From assembly GCA_026120185.1 (NCBI GenBank), contig JANUWF010001281.1, positions 1,840,501 through 1,904,500 of the forward strand: a stretch of 64,000 nucleotides of DNA, read 5' to 3'. Below are positions 35,815-47,701 of the stretch, piece by piece. The translations under genes and the position numbers were made by a program. The stretch comes from Voacanga thouarsii. Taxonomy: Eukaryota > Streptophyta > Magnoliopsida > Gentianales > Apocynaceae. The notes under the pieces are model-generated. The model was not told the DNA's origin, did no database searches, and saw nothing but the letters and a program-made list of their open reading frames with translations. Within the stretch, counting starts at the first letter, position 1, and every line of letters starts with the position of its first letter.

Positions 35815-37658
35815 TGTTGGAATGTATGCCCTATAGACTAGGCTTTTAATGTAATTATTGAATTTATTAATAAAAGAATTTCTTCTCAAAATTGTTTGTG
35901 AATTTTACATTACTTTTGTGCACGATTTCGTTTGAAAAGACCCATTGTGTTTAAGTAAGTGGTCCATGTGAATGGTGGCCTTTCATAATAAGGTATAGAC
36001 CACGAATTACTTAACACATAAATGTTTGTTCTTAACTGATTGATGAGAATGGAAATCTCATCGTAATTAAGTTATTGTATTATGAATTCCGAATACGAAA
36101 TAGCTTACATTTAGCCAGTGGGTAGTCCACTCACTTCATCAGCATGAGCATATTTCGAATACATAGAACATAACTTGTAATAGTGGTTTCTAAAAGTACT
36201 ATTTAGAAGAAGCCTAAACTATTATTGCTATAGCATGGACTAATACTCTACCTCTTGAGTATAAGTTGGTGGTCTGATGAAGCTGGAAGCATGTACTTTG
36301 ATATGCTGTAGTTGAAGTTCTTTCGTAAAGCCGATATACTTGTATGTTGGGTATATGCGACTAGTTAGTTAAGACAAACTTGTATAAGATAGTTTCTGCG
36401 CTATATCGCCCATTATGACTGTTCGAATAATCTAAATATCTAGGGCCCTGGGAAACATGAATTAGATGTTTGGTTTAGAGTAGCTCCCTTATAAAGCGAA
36501 AACATTCCAAGAGTCATGGATCATTGGACTAGAGATCTAAAGATGGCAGATGTCTTTTAGAGAAGTGTTAGTACACTCTTCCTCTGTAAATGTACAGTAA
36601 TGTGTAGATGGATGTTTTAGTCATTACACCTGTAGGTCGAAGACTTTGCTAACGCAACATTGTCCTTAGAGTCAAGATTTCTTTATGGTAATATTAGGAA
36701 ATATTTAAAATGCAAAATATAGCTATTTATATTGCAAGGGTATTTTGGTTATTTTAGTAACCAAGGCGATGTGTCTTTTGGTCCCTAGAATAGCCCTTAA
36801 GTCCTGACAGATTTAGGTTAAAGAATTGGTCTTCATAATTATGGATTTTATTTTATTTAAGTAATCTGATTTATTATTGAATTAGAATAAAATGAAAGGC
36901 CCAAGAGAGAGTATATATATTTTATCTAGTTTAATTAGTTAATTAATTATTCAAAGCCCATGGCCCAGATTGAATAACTAGAAAATTAACCTAGATATAA
37001 ACTAGATAAAAGGCCCGATATTTTATATTGGTCTATTTAGGCTTGTTAATTATTTATTGGGCTGTTTTATCAAGCCCAAAAAATAAATAATTGAGACTTA
37101 TTATTTATAGGTGTTCAAGCCCAGGAGTAAATAATTTTATTTGGTCCAATAGATGAGACCAAAGGTAAAAAATAAAAAAAAAAAGAAACAGCAAGGGATG
37201 GATCTCGTATTGTTTGGTGTGCAAGGATATCAAAAGGCCAAATCTTTTTTACTCTCTGGGTGTCTCTCTCTGTAGAGGAACCTGGTTTTTTTTCCAGAAA
37301 CAAGAACAAGAGAAAATCCTATTTTGTTGATTACTTGTTAGTATTGAATCAAAAAACTAAGGCTATTCTTCTATCCTATTAGAATTTTCACCGGCGGTTG
37401 TTAAGGAGTGGCCATATTCTGGAAGCTCAAATGCTTTGCGTGAATGAGAAGAAGTAGACGGTTTGCAAGAGTGCAACCAGATTTTTCAGTGGGAGAACTA
37501 GTGGCTTCAAGCATTCAACCTGAAGTGGTCCAAATATCTTCTTCAGTACTAAGAAGATCATTTAAATTCAAAGGTATTATAATTCTTAAAACTTCTGCTA
37601 CGTCTGGTTTGATATTATGCATGCTTCTGTGTTTATTTTTTGCCATACATTACCTTCA
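35815..37658 (+). repeat. Angela-C 5' LTR
   Basis: TGTTGGAATG start and TACCTTCA end, two bases before the PBS. The first ~1000 bp align to the Angela-A LTR, including a CTATTTATAT segment near 36722. A small ORF starts at 37444. Confidence 0.9.
37444..37573 (+). CDS. Small basic ORF in Angela-C LTR, candidate 5' exon
   Basis: The ATG at 37444 opens MRRSRRFARV, the counterpart of MQRRSRR in Angela-A at 4624. After 43 codons plus one base it reaches AAG|GTATTA at 37573/37574, a donor-like site in the same phase (one base of the split codon) as in Angela-A. Joined to the AA at 39516-39517, the split codon becomes GAA and the gag ATG at 39518 follows in frame. The original acceptor CAG reads CAA here (39513-39515), so this copy may no longer splice. 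Unspliced, the ORF runs on to 37773. The frame ends basic (LRRSFKFK). Function unknown. Confidence 0.35.
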
Positions 37659-37660
37659 AC

Positions 37661-37672
37661 TGATATTAGAGC
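37661..37672 (+). other. Angela-C primer-binding site (mutated)
   Basis: TGATATTAGAGC, two changes from TGGTATCAGAGC, two bases after the LTR end. Confidence 0.75.
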
Positions 37673-39517
37673 TTGATCTAGCAAATATAGGAATCATGCT
37701 AGGCTTAACTAAAACAAGAAAATATTTGTTTTGGATATTTTCTATGAACCTTTACATTTCTGGTTTGGGATAGTCTTCTCTGTAAGCTTCGGGAGTAGAA
37801 GCATAGGAACTCTGTATTTTGATTGCTTTCATAGATATCGTGTAAGCCCAGTATTTTTTAAGAGTATAGGCGCTTGTTAAGTACTTTTTTTTATTGTTTG
37901 GACGAAAGAACAAAAGAAGAAATGCAAAAACACAGAAGAAAAATCACACAAAAAGTTAAAGAAAATGACACTGTTCATCGGCACAAGGAGCTGAGCCGAG
38001 CCGCCAAGACGAGCCACTTGCATTCTGTGAGAGAAGCTGAGCTATCTAAGCCAGCTACAGCTTGGAGCCACAGCCGGGCCCGAGACCAACTCAGCTCCAT
38101 GGCGCGCGCTAGGAAATTTCCTCGCGGAAGCGCCGGCTTCCTCGTGGCACGAGAGGAAGCTTTCCTCGCGGAAGCTGAGCTTCTGCTCGGCTTCCGCGAG
38201 GATCCAAATTTAAATTTCAATTTGCAATTTGGACTTGGATTTTGACCGAGCTTTGCGGGCCGGGTCGCGGGCACCCGCTCGGATCACGGTCCATCGGTTT
38301 TTCCCATGGGCCATGATCCAGTGTGGCGGGTGCACTAGATCAGCGAGAAAAAATTTTTTTGGTTTTTTGTTCCATACCAGATGAAGTTATTTTTATTACA
38401 ATAGTTAATATTCTTTGAATATTTTACATGAAGAATAATAGTAAAGGAAATTTAGGATTAAACAAATTCATTAATTAATTCATGTATTTAATTCTATTAT
38501 TTGGACACTTAGGTTAAAAGAATAGAAAAGAATAAAAACGTTTATAATTCTAGCATGTTTATTTCTTTTTATACCCTATGTGCACTTTTTCTCAAAGACC
38601 AAAATCTTTGGAAATTTTTGACAAAGAAAAACATTTTTTTTCTTAAATTAAATAGTTAATTTTAATTCGAACAAAAAATAATTCTTGGTTATTTTCTCAA
38701 AGGGTTTTATCTTTGACATAGAAAATGTTTTAGATTTAGATATTTTTGTGAGTTAAAATAGAAAACTATTTTGATTTATTTTTAAGAAAAATTATTTTTA
38801 AGAAAAATTATTTTTGTCAAATTAAACTTGAGATCAATATCTCTCGAAAGTTTTATTAGAAATTTTTGAAATTATTAAGTTTATTAACTTAAATAAAATT
38901 AATCCATAAAAAAATTTCTCAAAGGGTATAAACCTTAACATAGAAAGGGTTTAGATATTTTATTTTTGAGTTGAACGAAAATTTAATTGAAATTTTCAAA
39001 TAATATTTTCTAAGAAAACCCTTATTTTAAAATACTAAGTGGGAGAGGGATTCCAACAACTCCACGACTTTCATCACAATCCTCATTACAGATCCTGGGT
39101 CTCCTCACATCATCCTGAGAGTGAACTCGTATAGGATGGGGATACTACAAAGATCAAGAACTAATAGATAGATGTAATTAATAACCCGAGACACATCCTA
39201 TGATCGCCCAACCCATATTGGAGGTTATAGTACGAGGAATATCCATAGGAAATAAGAAGAAATGGTCATCCAATGATGGAGTTATCTTCTAGATCATTAC
39301 TTAGAAGGAAAATTAATTTGTGGTGGTTAATACACTTAGCTTAGGAAACTGTTAATCTTTCCAAGAAGCTATGTCAGTTTTTTTAATAATCAAATTAATC
39401 ATATTAAACATAATAGTGATAGGGTTAACTATTATCAGATTTAATATGAGGATAAAGGCACAAATTATTTTTGTCTTTTCACAAACTAAGATTTCTTTTG
39501 TTTTTTATTTTTCAAAA
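37673..39517 (+). other. Angela-C leader with GC-rich hairpin island
   Basis: The 1.8-kb untranslated leader has no credible gene. At about 37980-38300 it contains a GC-rich island unlike its AT-rich surroundings, with CCTCGCGGAAGC repeated directly (38120, 38164) and inverted (38190-38201). The later part aligns with the Angela-A leader (for example CTCAAAGACCAAA near 38590 and GATCATTACTTAGAAGG near 39290). Confidence 0.7.
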
Positions 39518-40340
39518 ATGGTTGGTGGAATTTCTTTTAGTCCTTTGGCCGTTATTCTCCGTGAGAATAAGCTAACGAGTTCAAATTATGTGGACTGAAA
39601 AAGGAACTTAGACATAATACTCACTGCTGAGGAGTATAAGCATGTCCTCTTCGAAACATGTCTTGTTATTAGGGAGGGTTCCACCGCTAAAGAGCGAGAG
39701 GCTGAGAAAGCATGGAAAAAGGCCGATGAGATGGCTTGTTGCTACATGTTGGCCTCCATGTTTAATATGCTCCAATCTAAACACAAGTACATGGCCACTG
39801 TGTATGACATTAGCCAATTACTAGCCATGATGTTCGCTGATAAAAGCTAGCCCGCAAGGCAGGAGGCTCTTAGGATGATCATTAACACTAAGATGGTTGA
39901 GGGAGCATCAGTTAGAGCTGATTGCTGCTTTCGAGGAAGTAGAAGTCTTAGGGGCTATTATTGACCTTGAGAGCCAAGTGGACATGGTTCTCAAATCTCT
40001 TCCAGGCTCTTTTACTCAGTTCAAGTTAAATTATAACATGAACAAGTTAAACATGAGTTTAACCGAGTTAATGAAAGAGCTCCAAGTAGCAGAGAAGGCC
40101 ATGAAGCTACAGTCCAAGGCTATGATTGCTAGGGCTTCTTTTTCCAGAACTAGGCCTAAGCCTAAAAAGTTCAAGAAGAATAAGGGAAACGCACCGGCCC
40201 AGCCCAAGAACTAGCCTAACAAGCTTAATGGCAAGTGCTTCAAGTACGAGCATAAAGGACACTGGAAAAAGGAGTGTCCAGAGTTTCAAGCCAAGAAAAA
40301 CCCTACAGGTATTGTTCTCTATCAATGGTTGGATTAACTT
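39518..40340 (+). pseudogene. gag: Angela-C gag
   Basis: The ATG at 39518 starts MVGGISFSPLAVILRENKLT, intact where Angela-A has an indel. TGA replaces a Trp codon at 39597, and a shift moves the frame near 39640-39820 (EREAEKAWKKADEMACCYMLASM). The 105-codon piece 39897-40214 has VDMVLKSLPGSFTQFKLNYNMNKLNMSL. The zinc knuckle near 40232 reads CFKYEHKGHWKKEC, with Tyr replacing the second Cys. The protein is the nucleocapsid/capsid precursor. Confidence 0.85.
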
Positions 40341-41112
40341 TTACTTGGATTGTTGATTCTAGAGCCATTAATCATATCTGTAACTCCTTATAGGGGTTTA
40401 GGAATATAAGAAGGCTCTAGAAGATCGAGCATGGACTACGAGTAGGAAATAGAGCACAAATAAGGGCCTTTGCAGTGGGAGAGTTGGATCTTGTTTTTTA
40501 TTATAATAGAGTAGTTATTTTAAAGGATAGTTTATATGTTCCCGGTTTTAGATAGAATTTGATTTCAGTTGCAAAGTTAATAAAATCATGAATATTCTGC
40601 TTCTTTCCATTCTGTTATTACTATCAGTAAAAATGGAGAAGTTTTATGCATAGGACACATCTATGGAAACTTATTCTTTTTAAATCCTACAAATAATCAA
40701 ATAAATAATGCTTAATTTAAACCTTTAAGTAAGAAAAGAAAGACCAATGTTAATGACTCATATCTTTGGCATCTAAGGTTAGGTCATATTAACTCAACTA
40801 GGATTTAGAAGTTAATCCATGACGTGCCATTGGGCTCATTAAGATTAGAAAGTTGGCCTCAGTGTGAATCCTGTCTTATGGGAAAAATGACCAAAAAGTC
40901 ATTCACCCAAAAGGCTGATAGAGCCAAGGAGATATTGGACCTTGTTCATACTAATATGTGTGGTCCTTTGTCTACACCAGTGAGAGGGGATTTTGAATAC
41001 TTCATCACTTTCACGAATGATTGTACAACATTTGGTTATGTCTACCTGATCAGGCACAAGTTTAACTCTTTTGACAAGTTCAAAAAGTTTAAGGCTGAAG
41101 TGGTGAAGGCTT
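40341..41112 (+). pseudogene. pol: Angela-C protease and partial integrase
   Basis: The protease motif TWIVDSRAINHICN (about 40346) has DSR instead of DSG, as in Angela-A. The GAG-pre-integrase segment (LRLGHINS near 40778; CESCLMGKMTKKSF near 40862) and the integrase start (VHTNMCGP, Asn replacing the first catalytic Asp) follow in shifted frames. The text breaks off in FKAEVVKA at about 41108, before the second catalytic Asp. RT and RNase H are absent. Confidence 0.82.
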
Positions 41113-42355
41113 AAAGTGACAAAAATCATCAAAATGAAAGCATGCTAGGAAAACGAAAAATTTACCTCTGTGATTGAATGTCCCTCTTCGCACTGCACGT
41201 AGATGTCTGTACAATGATACATAAGACTATTGGATCACATCCTTGTGAGCGCCTACTACGTCTCATTCACGTGAAACCTTTGATTTTTCGAAATGGTGCT
41301 TGTAACACAGTCGGTGAAAACTTAAAGATTGGTTTTGATAAGCTTTTGGTTTCTATGAGTTCTTCTTCATAGACGAAGTCTTTTGTGAAATTGGGTTTGC
41401 ATTGATTCTCTATGATTGAAATTGAAAAGCCATTCATCACAATGCATAAAGACCTTTTTCAATTCCTATCTAATTCCTCGAGAGAGTAATTCCATCTGCG
41501 TGAAAACAGAAAGCATCCATACTTTCTATTTTCCTTCACATAAAACAACACGGGATCCATCCCGTGTTGTCTTTTATTTTATTTTATTTTATTTATTTTA
41601 AATTTTATTTTACCCTTGGTATTATTCATTGGGCCAGATAAAATTACTTATTCTTGGGCTTGAATACCTATAAATAATAAATCTCAATTATTTATTTTCT
41701 AGACTTTATTAAATAGCCTAATAAAGAATTAACAAGCCAAAATAGACCAATATAAAATTTTATACCTTTTATCTAGTTTATATCCAGATTAATTTCTAAT
41801 TATTCAATCTGGGCCTTAGGCCCTAAATAATTAACTAACCAATTGAATTAGATAAAATAAATACTCTCTTTCGGACCTTTTATTTTATTCTAGTCCAACA
41901 ATAAATTAGACTAATAAAATAAAACCCATAAATATCAAGACCAATTCCTTAACCTATATCTTTCATAACTTAAAGGCCATTCCAGGGACCAAAAGACACA
42001 TCGCCTTGGCTACTAAAATGACCAAAATACCCCTGCTATATAAATAGTTATATTTTTGCATTTTAAATATTTCCTAATATCACCATAAAGAAATATTGAC
42101 CCCAAGGACAATGTTGCTAAGCAAAGTCTTCGACCTACATGTGTAATGACTAAAATAACCCTCTACGCATTACTGTGCAATTAGAAAGAAATAGTGTACT
42201 AACACATCTCTAATAGACATCTACCAACCTTAGACCTCTAGTCTAATGATCCATGACTCCTAGAATGTTTTTCACTTTCCAATAGAGCTATCCTAAAGTT
42301 AACATCCAAGTCATGTTCCCCAAGGCCCTGGATAATTAGATCATTTGAACAGTCA
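41113..42355 (-). repeat. Inverted Angela-type LTR fragment (3' two-thirds)
   Basis: The minus strand aligns to Angela-C LTR from about its position 590 through the middle (for example GGTCCCTGGAATGGCC, GGGCCTAAGGCCCAGATTG), then diverges in the last third while keeping an ATGAGACGTAGTAGG start (MRRSRR) and a GAG|GTAAAT donor-like site. The LTR end is missing at the 41112 junction. Its first ~590 bp are missing because LARD-D inserted at 42356. A 26-bp near-perfect palindrome lies at 41545-41570. Confidence 0.85.
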
Positions 42356-43890
42356 TGATTGAGTTTAAATTAGTCATATATTTCATAGTAATTTGAAGCC
42401 ATTTTGTGATATATTTTGTTCAATAACTAGTCATATTCCTTCATATTTGAGATTTTACCCTTGAAAAGGTATTTTGTGCATTATTTTAGATTTTGGGGGT
42501 AAAATAAGACAAAATAATCACTAAACAGAATAGAGGTAGCATCAGCTAGGATAGGAGAACCAGCGCCAGCCACGTGCTATTGGCACGCACTTTGAGACAA
42601 TGAAAAATCGATGAAACAAGAGCTGAAAAAAAAAAAGTTGACGCCGGTTGGAAGCTCAGAGGCGGTGCCAGCTATAGTTTGGAAGAATTGGCACGGAAAT
42701 CAAGAAAAATCGACAAACGGATAGAGAAACATACCACAACCGGTACCGGCCCTTGGCAGGTTAGGCGGTGCTGGCTGTGCACTGGTACAAAGGCAATGCC
42801 TCGATTTTTGTGCACATTTTTGATAATTTTCAAAGTTTTAGTATTTTTCTACTTCTATTCGGCCAGAAATCCTAGAGGGACGAGTTTAGGCACTTCTAAA
42901 GCCTATAAATAGAGGGAAAACATAAGGAAAAAAGGGATGATTGATCAAAACACAAATCACTCAAAATTAAGGAGGAATTCATCAAATTAAGAAGGATTGT
43001 ATAAGAGGGTCTACGAAGGAAGAATAATGAGGCTTGTCTATGAGTGCTTTCTTTTAACTTTGTTTTCTTTTATTGAACAATGATGTATTAATTATTTCAT
43101 TGTAAATTGGCATTGTTTTAGGCATTTATAATTGTTAGAGTTACTTTGATCTTTTTATTAATTAATTTTTATTCTTGGTATTTAATTACTTATGCTGATT
43201 ATGAGATTAATTTGTTATATCTTTCTATTAACTTGTTTGGAAAAGGGGTTGATGGTGGTCTCAATTTATTAATTTCATATTTGTTGTCTATTAACTTGCT
43301 TGGAAAATGGGTTAATTGCTAATAATTGGGTAATTAAAGGTTAATTGATGTCTGCCATGATATGGATTCATTGGTTAATTTCATGTTTTAAATTTGCCCG
43401 GATATGAAAATTTAATCAAGGATTGTGGTTAATGTATCTTTTGGGTGAATTAGTTGAGACAGGATATGTGATGCTAATTTGTCTGAAGAAAGTGATTTCA
43501 TGGATTGGAAAAGAAGTGAATCTATCTTAATCCTTCATGATGCCAAGAGAGTGATTAATTATGATAATGATTGGGTACTTTAAGGTCATGTTTGTCAAAA
43601 TAATTGTTTGATTTACATAATTCTCCATCCTTGACATGTATATATTCTTTTATTTTATTTTATTTTCATTTTTATTCTTTTTCACTTTATTGAGTCGATT
43701 AAACAATGAAAGAAAGATGATTAGGGCATACTTGTTCCTTGAGAATCGACACTTGTTTTCAACCTTATGCTATGCTTAATGATGAGTATACTTGCTCATA
43801 TGTGTAATTTGGAATTAACATTTTAATTTAAACTTAATTGGGAATGTGCTTATTTTTATATGATTTTTATACCCGAATTCAAACACATCA
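42356..43890 (+). repeat. LARD-D 5' LTR
   Basis: TGATTGAGTTTAAATTAG start (TGATAGGGCCTAAATTAG in the 3' LTR at 57099) and AACACATCA end before the PBS. It contains several GCGCC/GCCGG modules (42550-42780) and a TATAAATA box at 42904. Confidence 0.82.
42904..42911 (+). promoter_or_regulatory. TATA box of LARD-D LTR
   Basis: CCTATAAATAGAGGG is a near-ideal plant TATA context, about 550 bp into the LTR. Confidence 0.6.
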
Positions 43891-43896
43891 AGTTTT

Positions 43897-43914
43897 TTAT
43901 GCCATTGCCAGGGA
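43897..43914 (+). other. LARD-D primer-binding site (degenerate Asp-tRNA type)
   Basis: TTATGCCATTGCCAGGGA resembles TGGCGCCGTTGCCGGGGA of Athila/Tat elements, with transitions at CpG-like positions, followed by AATAATATC as in those families. Confidence 0.7.
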
Positions 43915-44678
43915 ATAATATCATAAAAGTTTGGATTTTGTTGATTTAACCATGTTTATATGTTTATATGTCCATATGTCTCTATGTAAATATGTTTTTA
44001 TGTTCTTTGTGTAAATCAGTGTTATATCTTGTTGTATGTAACATTGTGTGACGTAATTGACTAACATACTTCATGTTGTACTGTAAATACCACTAATTTT
44101 TGTATGTAAATAGTTTGGGAATGCATGTGTTTTTCTTTTCTTTATTTTTATATTATTTATTTTTACCTTTTGTTTTTCTTAATTATTTTTTTAATTTTTA
44201 ATTTTGATTTGATTTTTGTTTTTTGAGCGCAAGATTGACATCATCATAGACAACTACTTTTGGGCACAAGATTAAAAGAGCTACAATGATGAGAATTTGG
44301 CAAAGTTGCAATCTCGGATCGATGCTTTTTGTGAGACGTCACTTGAAGCCTAAATGCATTCTTTTGTTGCCAATTCAAATTCCTCCATTGAGTGGCATAA
44401 AAAAGTATCCCAACGATTGAGCTATCAAAGAACACAACTAGCTAAGTTGGTTGAGAATGCCATAAAGGCCCATATGCTTGAACAAGAGACTCTCCAAGGA
44501 AAGGAGAGAGGATATAAGGACCAATTGTCAAATGTGGAAAGGGAGGTATTCAATTCTACTCTAAAAATTCTAATCTCTCTTTATTAAATGATTTTTTAGG
44601 TTCCTCTCAATTCTTTGAGAACAAGGGTCCAAATGATGATATGTTAAATTTATCATGCCTTAAGGAGTTGGATATTTT
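43915..44678 (+). other. LARD-D 5' internal region
   Basis: AT-rich leader to about 44220, then charged, helix-prone text in one frame (44225-44587). The longest open piece, 44354-44587, encodes 77 residues with KERGYKDQLSNVEREV-type coiled-coil wording. No known domain is recognised; it could be a gag remnant. Confidence 0.4.
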
Positions 44679-45240
44679 TGTTGGGAAATATGCCCTCTTA
44701 GACTAGGTTTCTGATGTAAATATCAAATATTTTAATAAAAGAATTTATTTTTAGAAATTATTTGTGAATTTACATGTTATTTGTGCACAATTATATTTGG
44801 AAAAGACCCATTATGTTTAAGTAAGTGGTCCATGTGAATGGAGGTCTTTCATAGTAAGGTATGGATCACGGGTTACTTAACACATAAATGTTCATTCTTA
44901 ACTGATTCATGAGAATGGGAATCTCATCATGTCTAGGTTATTATGTTATGAATTCCAAATGGGGAATGGTTTACCTTTAGCCAGTGAGTAGTCCACTCAC
45001 TTCATGACATAAGTGTATTTTGAATACGTAGAATAGGACATGTAGAAGTGGTTTCTTAAAGCACTATATGGTAGACACGTAGACTACTACTGCTACAACA
45101 TGGATTAGTACTCTATAACTTGAGTATGAGTTGGTGATCTGATGAAGCTGGAAGCATGTACTTTGATATGCTATAGTTAAGGTTCTATCGTAGGACCAAC
45201 ATTCTTGCATGTTGTGTATGTGTGACACCTTTCGGTCTTA

Positions 45241-47602
45241 CATCAAGGTAACCAAGAACAATTTTTGTTCATCATCTTCCCTTCAATCTTTAACATGACA
45301 TACTAATACTCTCTCTCTCTCTCTCTCGGCCGAAATGGTTGCTACAACCATGGCTGTTTTCTTTCCCCTTACTTGGACAATTCAAGCCTCCTAAGCGTGT
45401 GGATCTCCTTAAATCTTCATTGAGACAGTCATTAACCAAGTATTTCTCTTTAACCTTTCTTTTAAATTCTGGATTCATGTCTCTTAGATGTTGATAGAAA
45501 GGGATAGAAAATGATTAGGGATTGAGTATTTGCATATGTATGAAGGGGTTGAGATTGAAACATGAGAATGATTGATCATGATTAAACTTTATGAAATTCC
45601 TTGTGGATCGATGCATGTTCTTCATGTCTTAAGAAATTATAAGTGTTTAAGCATGCTAGATGTTATGTCACATTTGGTGAATAGGATATTATGTTCTTAT
45701 CTTCATTGAAGCCATGAATATGATTATGCTTAGTGGAGATTTGGCCATGTGGTAGTAGGTATAGATTTAAGCCTTTGTTCATGAATAGAATAGTTTGTTG
45801 ATTGATGTTGGAGTATATGCTCGTGAATCTTATTGTCAATAGGAAAATTATGATCATGACCTTGTTGATCCTAGGCTATTTTGATTAGTAAATTTTATTA
45901 CCCTAATTAAAATTATTACTATGTTTTCAAAATTCTTAGGAAGTTTTGGAAGTGGAACATTAGATGAAATAATGATATTTTACTAGTCTAATAAATGATA
46001 TCGTTTATTAAAAATAATATATACATATATATAAAACCATTCATATAAATAAGTAAAATATTAATGGCCTTGTAGACCATATGTTCATAAATACTATTTC
46101 TATTTATTTATTATCTATTAAACAAAATTTATTTATTATTGACTTTATTTATTATTTTCTATCTATTAATTATTAAATAAGAGATTAGTAATAATTTATT
46201 ATTCATTTTACTATCTAAGAATTACCATTTAATAATATCATCTAGGACTTAGGATTCTTCATCAATTAAACCCTAGTTTACTTATTAATAACAACACTCA
46301 AGATTTATTATTTGAACATATAACTTCTTAGTAATTATTTTACAACCCCTAGTTATTTTAACTTATCAAGCTATTCTTATTCTAGCCTTAAAGCTTAGGA
46401 CATTAGGGTCACGATTGTAATAAATTGAACTATGATTATTTATGGAAGCGAATATAGCTTGAGTATAACCATATAATTTGTGTTTACCCCAAGCGGAGTT
46501 AGGTTAGCTTTGGAAGATTCTTGAATTTGGTCAAGCAAAGGATCAGGTAAGCCTCTGCATAAACTTATTTGAAGACAAAAGATTTCTATTGCAACCCAAA
46601 TGCGATGTGTATGGGCACTCATTTTGTAAAGGCAATTAAGGACTGTTTCCTTTCTTGTTTCAGTCAAACAAATCATTTGAAAATCAAACATGCAGTTTTG
46701 CTCAAACACTAAACTCTTTCTAAAAACCAACTTTGGCAAGAATTTTAGAAACCCTTAATTGCTATTTTCAAATAAATCAATGTATTGTCAGTTTTTTCCA
46801 AGTGGGACAATCATCGTTGAATACTCAATAAGGGTAGACTACTAAGACTAGTCTTTAAGGGTTAGGGTAAGGCTCTTAGTAAGTGGCCACCTCTGAGGGG
46901 TGAGTCCTTCCCGGATAGGATGCCAGTCCAGTAGGTCATGCCGGTCTGAGCTAGTAAGTTTTGGTCATGTGAACTGCGTGTTTCCGGAGTGAACAACCGG
47001 TAAGTTTCGGTGTGTAGAGAAGGAGGAGTATCTCACCCGGTAGTCCGATTACCTGCCTTTTGTCAGTCTGCACAAAGTATAGTATTCTGACCGTTATATG
47101 GTTATGGGGCCCAATGTGTGGTAACCCATGGCTACCCATTTGAGTGGTTGTATTTATTGTGCACATGTACAATTTGAAAAGCAAAACGCCACTCTTTATT
47201 TTTAACCTTATTTATTGCTTGCCAGCACTTTCTCTTGTACAATTTTTACAGCTTGCATACCTGAACTGTTTTATTTATAACACTCAACGCACACACGGGT
47301 TTACTGAGATTTTTATCTCATCATATTTTATGCCATGTTTTCAGGTCGATCCTGCTGTAGAGATGAGTAGCTAGATTTGTTGCCTGCTTTGAATACTTTA
47401 TGTTATTTATTTTATGTGTTGTTTTGAGAAATGATAGTAATCAATTTATTTTAGATTTGTTCCTGAATTTTTGGGTTGTAATAAGATCAATTTTAAAGTA
47501 TTATTTTTATTTCCGTTTGTGTGACCTAGTTATAAAGACCCCTTGTCCTTTGGACGGGGCGACATCCCCGGCCCTATTGGGCCTAGGTAGTGGGGTGTTA
47601 CA
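45241..47602 (+). repeat. Tekay-B left LTR piece (3' part)
   Basis: Matches 59210-61571 closely; ends GGGGTGTTACA before the PBS. Includes a (CT)n run at 45309-45327 (shorter than at 59285-59313). The GACGGGGCGACATCCCCGG segment near 47553 can form a short GGGG/CCCC hairpin and is shared with the other Tekay LTRs. The first ~1840 bp of the LTR are absent. Confidence 0.87.
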
Positions 47603-47604
47603 AG

Positions 47605-47616
47605 TGGTATCAAAGA
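47605..47616 (+). other. Tekay-B primer-binding site
   Basis: TGGTATCAAAGA two bases after the LTR end, close to the initiator Met-tRNA PBS TGGTATCAGAGC. Confidence 0.85.
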
Positions 47617-47701
47617 TAATGTTTGGGCAAACATTGATAGTATATGTCCTATTTTATTAAGTTCAAATCTTTTATCTTACCTATCTTGTTCATGCTATAG
47701 G

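Larger units (their letters stand above)
35815..41112 (+). mobile_element. Angela-C: Angela/BARE-like Ty1/copia, truncated in integrase
   Basis: It has a complete 5' LTR, a mutated PBS, a long leader, gag, and pol up to the integrase core. It then stops at about 41112, where an inverted LTR fragment of the same superfamily begins. No 3' LTR in plus orientation follows. The LTR (1844 bp) and gag are clearly related to Angela-A but form a different subfamily: the last ~600 bp of the LTR and much of the leader differ. It inserted in the CACTA transposase after HQCVLFN. Confidence 0.88.

Noticed and set aside
37874..38274. Host gene exon on either strand in the GC-rich part of the Angela-C leader
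   Set aside because: Long frames on both strands follow from GC-rich inverted repeats. There is no domain, and the position is inside a retrotransposon leader.
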